This document shows positions 1 through 5,907 of a stretch of DNA of 7,178 nucleotides, piece by piece. The stretch is from JBGTGG01 sp041746855 (GTDB lineage Bacteria; Bacteroidota; Bacteroidia; Cytophagales; Cyclobacteriaceae): NCBI GenBank assembly GCA_041746855.1, contig JBGTGG010000361.1:1-7178 (forward strand), in the 5' to 3' direction. Position numbers and translations under genes: made by a program. The notes beneath the pieces were generated by a model, which ran no database searches, was not told the origin of the DNA, and worked only from the letters and a program-made list of their open reading frames with translations. Position 1 is the stretch's first letter. Every line of letters begins with the position of its first letter.

Positions 1-860
1 CGTTGCAAATCAACATCCACCAAAGCCTCTGGGTTTTCATCGTTCAAATGGAATTGAATTAAATCCTGAAGAAGGGTAAGCGCATGAAATTTTAATGAAA
101 GAGAATCTTGCGATTGAATTTTTAGATCAGCGAAAGCTTGAGCATCCGAAAAATATTCCGGTTGATCCAACACAAATTCATATGCCGGTCGTGTAAGATC
201 AGGTTCTCCACTTGAGTAAAACTGAATCGCGCGATGCGCTAGAAAATCGTACAGTGTAGGGCGGTATGCGCGACCCAATTCATTTCCCTCGTGCAACACC
301 TCTTGATAAAGTTCTATGGAGGTGTCTTTTGATTCCTTTTCAAACAATAAGGATTGCTCATAATGAAAAACCGTTTCCTGAACAATCCGATCCAGACTCC
401 AGGTTTCTACGTCATCATTATCAAACTGAGTGGTTTCACTGCGATTATAAAATTTATGACGATGGTTTTGATAATAGCGCCAATACATTTCCGCCAATAA
501 AGAATGCAAGAGTGGCTTGGAAGGGAAAACAGCTTTCTCTACCTCTGCTTTCATTGTGTTAAGATTCAGCACCAACGCATTCTCTTCTTTTGAGTCGATG
601 TACTTGAGGCGGTGAATCAACGCTTTCACCAGTTGGGTCGGATCCTTGTCCTGCTCGGCTTGCTTATAAATTTCCTCAACGGTTTTAAGTGCGGATTCGG
701 GTAGACCTTTGGTATCATTTTCCTGAACTACTTTCCAGGATTCCTCATAGTTATATTTCACAGTCGGGGTTGTATTTTTTTGCGCACAGGATATGGTAAT
801 AAAAGCAGCCCATACGCATACGGTTAGGGGTTGAATAGCGGAAATCAGTAGTCTTTGCAT
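1..860 (-). CDS. N-terminal part of a secreted alpha-2-macroglobulin-family (MG2-type) protein, truncated by the window edge
   Basis: This minus-strand reading frame opens with ATG at 860-858 and stays open for 286 codons to the left edge, so the C-terminus is missing. Residues 1-26 form a signal peptide: a short basic start (MQRLL), a hydrophobic stretch, then TISCAQ. Cleavage could be by signal peptidase I after SCA, or Cys25 could be lipidated; the residue at -3 (Thr) is poor for a lipobox. The mature part is helical and TPR-like. Segments such as KGLPESALKTVEEIYKQA, AEMYWRYYQNHRHKFYNR, DNDDVETWSLDRI and YRPTLYDFLAHRAIQFY resemble, from memory, the N-terminal region of very large Bacteroidota alpha-2-macroglobulin proteins. 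Those family members are thought to trap proteases at the cell surface or in the periplasm. The diagnostic MG2 and thioester regions would lie outside the window, so the family call rests on N-terminal resemblance only. Confidence 0.62.
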   Translation of the reverse strand, partial: MQRLLISAIQPLTVCVWAAFITISCAQKNTTPTVKYNYEESWKVVQENDTKGLPESALKTVEEIYKQAEQDKDPTQLVKALIHRLKYIDSKEENALVLNLNTMKAEVEKAVFPSKPLLHSLLAEMYWRYYQNHRHKFYNRSETTQFDNDDVETWSLDRIVQETVFHYEQSLLFEKESKDTSIELYQEVLHEGNELGRAYRPTLYDFLAHRAIQFYSSGEPDLTRPAYEFVLDQPEYFSDAQAFADLKIQSQDSLSLKFHALTLLQDLIQFHLNDENPEALVDVDLQ

Positions 861-1041
861 AAATTTAAAAAGGACAAGATTGTTAAAAGTCACAACGGTA
901 AGATGCACTGCATCGTGCTTTTCCATAATAAATATCGAAAATATTGGCTTCCTTTCGAAAGTCAGGTATACCATGTATGATTTTGGGGTAACTTAAACAC
1001 ATTAGGTCTTATTTTTTGATCAGATTTGAAATTTGAAAACT
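861..1041. promoter_or_regulatory. Divergent intergenic region with short palindromes
   Basis: This 181-bp spacer must hold the promoters of both the alpha-2-macroglobulin-like gene and the histidine kinase gene. I see no gene in it. It contains a perfect odd palindrome GATGCACTGCATC (902-914), which overlaps a second inverted repeat GCAC-TGCATC-GTGC (905-918), and a perfect 10-bp palindrome CTTTCGAAAG (952-961). An AT-rich inverted repeat AATAT-CGAAA-ATATT lies at 931-945. Any of these could be a regulator binding site, but none matches a motif I can name. A near-match to the Bacteroidota -7 element (TAnnTTTG) occurs at 1010-1018 with one extra T, but I could not pair it with a well-spaced -33 element. 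Confidence 0.35.
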
Positions 1042-3021
1042 ATGCCAATGCGTCTACTTGCATTTTTTATTGGCCTTCTGACTTGCGTCAACCTGCACGC
1101 CCAGGAAAACGAAGACATTGTCTGGTTCGAAAGCTTTTTCTTGCCAACCACAGAACGTTCTACTCAGGAAGCACTTAATAATCGCAATGATAGGCTTTTA
1201 GCGGCTACCGAAACGAAAGATCTTCCAGAAGAATTAAAAATTAAAAAAGAACTTGGGCTTATCCATCTCACCCAAACCCACAATTATGAAAAGGCACTCG
1301 ATTATTTTATTGATGCCCTTACATTAGAAGACTCCCTTCATCAGGAACAAAAGAAAGTCTTCACGTATCTTGGGTTATCCAAAGTCTTTGAGGCCGTTGG
1401 CGATTTTAACAAATGCACAGAATTGCTGGAATCTGCCAAAGCCATTAATGAGTCAACAAAAAATATTGATGTGCTTGTGCTCATTCTCAATGAGATGGGA
1501 AAAATCAATGCCGCGCTCGGATTGCTTTCAGAGGCACGCGAAAATTACGAACTGGTATTGGAGTACAACGAGGAATTGGATCGACCTTCTGTACAAGCAG
1601 AAGCACTTTACAATTTGGGTCACCTCAACACATTGGAAGGAGATTATCCAAAAGCGTTGGAGAATCATAAAAGTGCACTGGCAATTTATCGTTCGGTATA
1701 TAATCGAGAAAAGGAAGCGCGCTTGTTAAATGATATTGGTGAACTCTATCTATTAATGAAAAATGAGGAACGCACGTATGCCAATCATTTGGCCGGATTA
1801 GAAATCAGAAAATCGTTAAAAGATAAGGTTGGAATTGCTGAATCGTATAATAACATTGGCGTACTCTATTATATACAGAAGAAATATGATCGCTCCATTG
1901 CGAACTTACAATTGGGACTAGCTTCGGGTCAGGAGGCACAAGCACAACAACACATTAGCAGAAGTTATGAATATTTGAGTTTATGTTATGAAGCGCTGAA
2001 CGACTATAAGAAAGCATTCGAATACAAACAATTGCATCTCGCCATCATTGAATTCATTCAGAATGAGAAAACAGAACAAAAATTATTAGAGACTCAGAAT
2101 CGATATGTGATCGAGCGAAAAGAATCCGAGATTTCAGATCTTGAGGGTGACCGCGACCGAAAAGAAAAGGAACTTCAAAATCAACGTCAATTTCGAAATT
2201 TATTTGTTGTGCTGACCACACTAGCACTGGTAGTCTTAGCGTTGATTCTCTACTTATACATGATCAAAAGACGATCAAATAAAATTTTGCAAGTGGTCAA
2301 TTCAAAAGTAAAAATTCAAAATTCGGAACTCCAAAACCTGAACGCCACCAAGGATAAATTCTTTTCTATTCTTGGGCATGATTTGAAAGGTCCTTTAAAT
2401 TCATTGAGTTCTTTTTCCAATTTGTTAATTAACTACACGGATAGTCTGAGCAAAGAAGAAATCCAACAGTTGGCTACCGATTTAGATAAATCCATAAAAA
2501 ATTTATACTCGTTGCTGGAAAATTTATTGGAATGGTCGCGGTCGCAAACCGGGAACATTGCTTTTACTCCAGAAATATTTGACTTGACTGTGTTGCTGGA
2601 AGAAAACAAAGCACTGCTTCAGGCGCAAGCTGAAACCAAAAAAATCGAAATTATTAATAGTTACACTGATTCTGTACCTGTTAACACGCACAAACATTCC
2701 ATCAATACTGTTATCCGGAATGTAATTTCCAATGCCATTAAATTCACGCCCGAAGGCGGAACCATTACCACCAACATGAAAAAAGAAGATGATTTTGTGG
2801 TGGTCTCTATTGCCGATACCGGTGTAGGAATGAGCCAGGAAGTAATCGACAAGCTTTTCCGTATTGATACAAAGCACTCTACCAAAGGTACTGCCAACGA
2901 AAAAGGTACCGGGTTGGGATTAATTCTTTGCAGAGAATTTGTGGAAAAGAATGGCGGAAAGATTTGGGTAACGAGTGAAGAGAATGCTGGCTCGATTTTC
3001 AGTTTCTTAATACCTATTTAG
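1042..3021 (+). CDS. TPR-repeat sensor histidine kinase, membrane anchored, no receiver domain
   Basis: The protein has 659 residues from ATG 1042; ATG 1048 or an upstream TTG at 1033 are alternative starts. Residues 1-20 are a signal peptide ending NLHA|QE. About seven TPR-like helical pairs follow (roughly 65-335, e.g. ALYNLGHLNTLEGDYPKALE, SYNNIGVLYYIQKKYDRSIA). A charged coiled coil (about 340-385) leads to one transmembrane helix (about 387-407), which places the TPRs outside the cytoplasm and the kinase inside. The cytoplasmic part has a HisKA domain with phosphoacceptor His446 in FFSILGHDLKGPL. The HATPase domain has an N box with Asn560 and Asn564 (RNVISNAIKFT), a G1 box with Asp592 (ADTGVGM) and a G2 box GTGLGL (622-627). 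All catalytic motifs look intact. Such kinases autophosphorylate on His and pass phosphate to a response regulator; none is encoded nearby, so the partner and signal are unknown. The small TonB-domain gene follows 92 bp downstream. Confidence 0.93.
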   Translation: MPMRLLAFFIGLLTCVNLHAQENEDIVWFESFFLPTTERSTQEALNNRNDRLLAATETKDLPEELKIKKELGLIHLTQTHNYEKALDYFIDALTLEDSLHQEQKKVFTYLGLSKVFEAVGDFNKCTELLESAKAINESTKNIDVLVLILNEMGKINAALGLLSEARENYELVLEYNEELDRPSVQAEALYNLGHLNTLEGDYPKALENHKSALAIYRSVYNREKEARLLNDIGELYLLMKNEERTYANHLAGLEIRKSLKDKVGIAESYNNIGVLYYIQKKYDRSIANLQLGLASGQEAQAQQHISRSYEYLSLCYEALNDYKKAFEYKQLHLAIIEFIQNEKTEQKLLETQNRYVIERKESEISDLEGDRDRKEKELQNQRQFRNLFVVLTTLALVVLALILYLYMIKRRSNKILQVVNSKVKIQNSELQNLNATKDKFFSILGHDLKGPLNSLSSFSNLLINYTDSLSKEEIQQLATDLDKSIKNLYSLLENLLEWSRSQTGNIAFTPEIFDLTVLLEENKALLQAQAETKKIEIINSYTDSVPVNTHKHSINTVIRNVISNAIKFTPEGGTITTNMKKEDDFVVVSIADTGVGMSQEVIDKLFRIDTKHSTKGTANEKGTGLGLILCREFVEKNGGKIWVTSEENAGSIFSFLIPI

Positions 3022-3058
3022 ATATTAGACGTTAGATATAAGACGCAAGACATTAGAT
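3017..3058 (+). repeat. Degenerate 7-bp tandem repeat array A at the 3' end of the kinase gene
   Basis: Six consecutive in-phase heptamers can be read: TTTAGAT, ATTAGAC, GTTAGAT, ATAAGAC, GCAAGAC and ATTAGAT. The consensus is approximately RYWAGAC. The first unit contains the kinase stop codon TAG (3019-3021), so the array begins inside the last codons. A segment ACGTCT at 3082-3087 is the reverse complement of AGACGT at 3028-3033, so the transcript could fold into a loose hairpin over the intergenic gap. Its function is unknown; it could be a 3'-end or processing element, or simply drifting repeat DNA. Confidence 0.6.
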
Positions 3059-3113
3059 AAATCTGTTTTCTTGTGACTTTTACGTCTTCAAATAATTCTG
3101 GTTTAAAAATTTG

Positions 3114-3512
3114 ATGATGCGAATTCTGATTACACTAATTTTTATCATCCCATTATTGACACAATCGGGTTTCTGCCAAGAAAAAGATTCAATCGATGCC
3201 GATGCTATCTGTGTATACGAGCCGACTCCGACTGCATCATTTCCCGGAGGTATGAATTCTCTTTATAATTTTATTGAAAAAAATATTCAATACCCTGTGC
3301 ATCACTTCAGTGGTAAAGTATATATTAAATTCACTGTAAACACAGATGGTTCTTTGAGTAATTTTGAACCATTGAAAGGTCATTGTACAATCTGTAGCAA
3401 CAAAGCGACCGAGATGATGCAAAAAATGCCAAACTGGATTCCAGCAAAAGAAAACGGAATACCTGTTAGAACTCAAATGGTTATGCCAATACAATTTGGA
3501 TTAAAACCATAG
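3114..3512 (+). CDS. Small secreted TonB C-terminal domain protein
   Basis: The product has 132 residues from ATG 3114; a second ATG follows directly at 3117, and TTG 3111 is a less likely start. Residues 1 to about 22 form a signal peptide (RILITLIFIIPLLTQSGFCQ). The rest matches the TonB C-terminal fold: FPGG (43-46), SLYNFIEKNIQYP, a beta strand GKVYIKFTVNTDGSLSNFEPL, then the conserved tail MPNWIPAKENGIPVRTQMVMPIQF. It lacks the N-terminal membrane anchor and proline-rich spacer of a true TonB, so it is a free periplasmic or exported domain rather than a complete energy transducer. A CxxC pair (Cys91-Thr-Ile-Cys94) lies where relatives often carry glycines or a lone Cys and could form a disulfide. 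The gene is co-oriented with the kinase gene, but a 92-bp repeat-bearing gap makes tight coupling uncertain. Confidence 0.82.
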   Translation: MMRILITLIFIIPLLTQSGFCQEKDSIDADAICVYEPTPTASFPGGMNSLYNFIEKNIQYPVHHFSGKVYIKFTVNTDGSLSNFEPLKGHCTICSNKATEMMQKMPNWIPAKENGIPVRTQMVMPIQFGLKP

Positions 3513-3532
3513 TGTAAGATCTAACGTCTTCT
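3512..3532 (-). repeat. Short 7-bp repeat array D at the 3' end of the TonB-domain gene
   Basis: Read on the minus strand, the in-phase heptamers are AGAAGAC, GTTAGAT and CTTACAC; the second is identical to a unit of array A. The array begins at the last base of the TonB-domain stop codon (3510-3512). It is in opposite orientation to the gene it follows. Confidence 0.42.
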
Positions 3533-3636
3533 TCAAACAAAAGAGGCTCGCCAAAAATTGACGGCCACCTTTCGCTTGAACTCCACAAAAAACGCTATGG
3601 CATTAACATTTGTGCGGAGAGATTAAAACCAACAGC
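3533..3636. other. Convergent intergenic DNA with a coding-like minus-strand stretch, no supported gene
   Basis: This lies between the converging TonB-domain and repressor genes. On the minus strand one frame is open from about 3622 to a TGA at 3535-3533. It reads as peptide-like sequence ending KRKVAVNFWRASFV, but it has no ATG and only an internal GTG, so I do not call a gene. The DNA also carries an imperfect inverted repeat: CTCCACAAA (3581-3589) against TTTGTGCGGAG (3609-3619), with a 2-nt bulge. It may be a relic or an intergenic repeat element. Confidence 0.3.
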
Positions 3637-3669
3637 AAGTAGCAAGTAGTAAGACACAAGAGCTAAATC
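3635..3669 (+). repeat. 7-bp tandem repeat array B
   Basis: Five in-phase heptamers can be read: GCAAGTA, GCAAGTA, GTAAGAC, ACAAGAG and CTAAATC. They belong to the same family as array A (shared core AAGAC/TAGAC). The array faces array C, with which it can pair. Confidence 0.55.
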
Positions 3670-3702
3670 GAAGGAAGTCTTGATATTAGCGTCTTGCTAC
3701 TT
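3637..3702. terminator. Possible bidirectional terminator-like hairpin between convergent genes
   Basis: A perfect 10-bp inverted repeat, AAGTAGCAAG (3637-3646) with CTTGCTACTT (3693-3702), encloses a second short stem AAGAC (3651-3655) with GTCTT (3677-3681). The right arm spans the repressor stop codon (3697-3699). On the plus strand the stem is followed by ATGTCTTTTT, a modest T run. The 46-nt gap between the arms is long for a classic intrinsic terminator, so this is tentative. The stem arises from the opposed 7-bp repeat arrays B and C. Confidence 0.35.
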
Positions 3703-3711
3703 ATGTCTTTT
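3677..3711 (-). repeat. 7-bp tandem repeat array C, extending into the repressor gene's last codons
   Basis: On the minus strand the in-phase units are AAAAGAC, ATAAGTA, GCAAGAC, GCTAATA and TCAAGAC. The first two units encode the last residues (about KRHK) and most of the stop codon of the LexA-like repressor, and the rest are downstream of it. GCAAGAC is identical to a unit in array A. Confidence 0.55.
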
Positions 3712-4482
3712 TAGCCGTTGCACCTCATCCTGTAATGAAAGCACATTCATCGCCAGATGATCCACGGATACAGAAGTATTCGTTTCAATTTCCGGAAACT
3801 GCGTAGAGAAAAATCCTTTCACACTCCATACTTCCAACACATCATCAACTGCTACAGCATACGGATCGTATTGCTTATTATCCGAAACCAATAAAAATTT
3901 CTTTTCTTTCTCTAAAAAATTAAACACTCTTTTAAAGACAACGCCTTCCTGCTCAATTAATAAAATGTAAGGCTTTCCGCTTTTGATAGAATTTAATGAC
4001 TCTACATATTCCCCAAAGACAATGGTGCCCGGTAGAATCGGCAACATCGAGTCGCCTTTTATTTCAAAAGCCCGATACGTACCCTGCGATAACATCGGTA
4101 AACTAATTTTCGGCAACTCGCTTACAAATTCCGGATCTTGAAATCCATTCATATAACCAGCCGAGGCTTTCTGCGATACCAACTCTATGTTCTCTTTATT
4201 ATTAGCATCCACCGTAATGGCCAGCACTTCCTTCCCTCTTGAAAATTGTTGCTCCTTCCACTTTTTCTCAGGAACCGTACTCAAATCCTTTTGTACCAAC
4301 TGATCCAAGGAAACACTAAACATCGCAGACACTTCCAACAAACACGTTAAGGGTGGTGTCGCACGCTCTTCTTCATACGCACCAATCGCGGAAGTTTTTA
4401 CGCCCAACTTTTCGGCCATCTGCTTTTGCGTAAGCCCTTGTTGCGTGCGTAAAAATTTAAGGTTCTTGTTTACCGTAATCAT
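3697..4482 (-). CDS. LexA-like repressor: Cro/C1-type HTH fused to S24 self-cleaving peptidase domain
   Basis: The protein has 261 residues from ATG at 4482; ATG 4527 would add 15 residues and a TTG at 4584 would add 34. I prefer 4482 because VNKNLKFLRTQQGL starts the fold directly. Residues 6-65 are a Cro/C1-type helix-turn-helix (LTQKQMAEKLGVKTSAIGAYEE). The S24 domain has a likely autocleavage site Ala108-Gly109 in KASAGY, nucleophile Ser145 in GDSM and general base Lys184 in VFKRV; these spacings are close to E. coli LexA. The end (about 235-261) is a predicted helical tail. Members of this family repress genes until RecA filaments trigger self-cleavage after DNA damage. It is divergent from dinB with two palindromes between them, so it most likely represses itself and the dinB-dnaE operon. 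Its HTH differs from the winged helix of classical LexA; a phage CI origin is possible, but the polymerase context favours a host SOS-type regulator. Confidence 0.88.
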   Translation of the reverse strand: MITVNKNLKFLRTQQGLTQKQMAEKLGVKTSAIGAYEEERATPPLTCLLEVSAMFSVSLDQLVQKDLSTVPEKKWKEQQFSRGKEVLAITVDANNKENIELVSQKASAGYMNGFQDPEFVSELPKISLPMLSQGTYRAFEIKGDSMLPILPGTIVFGEYVESLNSIKSGKPYILLIEQEGVVFKRVFNFLEKEKKFLLVSDNKQYDPYAVAVDDVLEVWSVKGFFSTQFPEIETNTSVSVDHLAMNVLSLQDEVQRLKRHK

Positions 4483-4590
4483 AGCATTCCCATTTATTAA
4501 CCTTTCCACTAACTCAGGATAAAACATGATTATCCCGTTAAGCTTTTCGAAACCGCTTAATTTCTTCGTTTTAAGGTAGTACAAATTAAA

Positions 4591-4605
4591 ACTAAATATT
4601 TTAGT
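4591..4605. promoter_or_regulatory. Palindromic operator copy 1, probable repressor binding site
   Basis: The site is ACTAAATATTTTAGT, with arms ACTAA and TTAGT around a 5-bp AT-rich centre (ACTAAA/TTTAGT also pair). It differs from copy 2 at one of 15 positions. It lies 108 bp upstream of the repressor start. Assignment to the LexA-like protein is inferred from position. Confidence 0.7.
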
Positions 4606-4623
4606 AATACAATAATTATTTAT

Positions 4624-4638
4624 ACTAATTATTTTAGT
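4624..4638. promoter_or_regulatory. Palindromic operator copy 2, adjacent to the dinB start
   Basis: The site is ACTAATTATTTTAGT, an inverted repeat ACTAA/TTAGT. It ends 11 bp before the dinB ATG, so a bound protein would cover the promoter or start region of the polymerase operon. Its centre is 33 bp from that of copy 1, about three helical turns. The intervening DNA contains a further AT palindrome, AATAATTATT (4611-4620). Confidence 0.72.
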
Positions 4639-4649
4639 TATTTAGCGTC

Positions 4650-5843
4650 ATGGATCGGAACATCATACACATGGATTTAGACGCCTTTTTTGTGGCGGTA
4701 GAGTGCAAGCGGGATAAAAAATTACGTGGCCTTCCTTTAATAATAGGCGGAAGCAGTCGCAGGGGCGTGGTCGCGGCCTGTAGTTATGAAGCGCGAAAGT
4801 TCGGGGTACACTCTGCGATGCCCATGTATTTGGCGCTCCAACTTTGTCCGGATGCCAAGGTAATTTCCGGTGACATGGAAGCCTACAGCCAGGCTTCGCA
4901 TTTAGTAACGGAGGTAATTTCAGACAGCGCACCCATGGTAGAGAAATCATCGATAGATGAATTCTATATTGACGCCAGCGGTATGGATCGTTTCTATGGT
5001 GCTTTTAAATGGGCGTGTGAATTGCGCAAAAAAGTGATGGTGGAAAGTGGATTGCCAATTTCGTTGGGGATGTCGGTAAACAAACTCGTTTCGAAAGTCA
5101 CCACCAACCAATTCAAACCCAATGCAGAACGCTTTATTCCAGTCGGCACTGAAAAAGATTTTCTCGGACCCCTTACGGTAGATCAAATTCCGATGATCGG
5201 AAAACAAACCGCCTCCTTCTTATATGATATGGGCGTGCGCACAGTTTCCACCTTACGGGAAATGCCGTTGAATTTCCTGACCAGTGCGTTCGGTAAAAAC
5301 GGAACCAGTCTGTGGAACAAAGCCAACGGTATCGATCACTCTCCGGTTGTTCCGTACGCAGAACAGAAGTCTATCTCTACAGAAAGCACTTTTGAAAATG
5401 ATACGATCGATGTGAAGCGGATGAAATCCATTCTCATTGCCATGATCGAAAAGGTGGCGTTTCAATTACGCGAGCAGAAAAAACTTACCGCCTGTGTAAC
5501 GGTGAAAATCCGGTATTCCAATTTCGATACCGAAACCAAACAAGTGCATATCCCTTACACTTCTTCCGACCATGTGTTGTTGCGCGTGGTACAAGAATTA
5601 TTTGATAAACTCTACAACAGACGGATGTTGATCCGATTAGTGGGCGTGAGATTGAGTCACCTGGTACACGGCAACCATCAGATTAATCTGTTCGATGATA
5701 CACTGGAGAGCATCAATCTGTACGAAGCGATGGATCGCATGAAACACCGCTATGGGTCTGAAAAACTGGTGCGTGCCACTACATTGGGAGTAAGCCGAAG
5801 AGTAAGAATGGAGATGAATATGTTTAAAGGAAATCTTAGATAA
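4650..5843 (+). CDS. dinB: Y-family translesion DNA polymerase (DNA polymerase IV, DinB type)
   Basis: The protein has 397 residues and copies damaged DNA with low fidelity. ATG 4650 fits the family start (NIIHMDLDAFFVAVE). The palm metal ligands are Asp9, Asp103 and Glu104 (SSIDEFYID), and Phe14 is the steric-gate position. The finger residues SYEARKFGV and the thumb and helix-hairpin-helix region (DQIPMIGKQTASFLYDMGVRTVSTL) are present. The little-finger domain follows from about 240 (KSISTESTF). A sliding-clamp motif QINLF sits at 344-348, about 50 residues before the C-terminus, followed by LYEAMDRMKHRYG, which is typical of many DinB/UmuC-like proteins. The active site is intact, unlike ImuB, the inactive relative found in imuA-imuB-dnaE2 cassettes. 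It is the first gene of an operon with the phosphoesterase and dnaE-type genes, and its ATG is 11 bp from a probable repressor site, so damage-inducible expression is likely. Confidence 0.95.
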   Translation: MDRNIIHMDLDAFFVAVECKRDKKLRGLPLIIGGSSRRGVVAACSYEARKFGVHSAMPMYLALQLCPDAKVISGDMEAYSQASHLVTEVISDSAPMVEKSSIDEFYIDASGMDRFYGAFKWACELRKKVMVESGLPISLGMSVNKLVSKVTTNQFKPNAERFIPVGTEKDFLGPLTVDQIPMIGKQTASFLYDMGVRTVSTLREMPLNFLTSAFGKNGTSLWNKANGIDHSPVVPYAEQKSISTESTFENDTIDVKRMKSILIAMIEKVAFQLREQKKLTACVTVKIRYSNFDTETKQVHIPYTSSDHVLLRVVQELFDKLYNRRMLIRLVGVRLSHLVHGNHQINLFDDTLESINLYEAMDRMKHRYGSEKLVRATTLGVSRRVRMEMNMFKGNLR

Positions 5844-5907
5844 AACTATTATGACACAAATTGTCAAAGACAGAAATTACCTTAGCATCATAAAAAAAGA
5901 AAGAATT

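Noticed and set aside
266..562. 98-residue plus-strand open frame
   Set aside because: It lies antisense inside the continuous minus-strand frame that starts at 860, whose translation is family-like; the plus frame has no recognisable features.
1033..1041. TTG start for the histidine kinase (and similarly TTG 3111 and TTG 4584 for neighbours)
   Set aside because: ATG codons lie a few codons inside each frame and give a standard signal peptide or a direct domain start.
3017..3711. CRISPR-like array
   Set aside because: Units are 7 bp, contiguous and degenerate, without spacers, and no cas genes are present.
3697..4482. Prophage remnant based on the C1-like repressor
   Set aside because: No phage structural, integrase or lysis genes are visible, and the divergent genes are repair polymerases.
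4597..4637. Bacteroidota promoter -7 element (TAnnTTTG) within the operators, as TATTTTAG
   Set aside because: It has one mismatch and no properly spaced -33 TTG; its occurrence in both operator copies is explained by the palindrome itself.
4650..5843. Reading the Y-family gene as imuB
   Set aside because: ImuB has lost catalytic acidic residues; here Asp9, Asp103 and Glu104 are all present.
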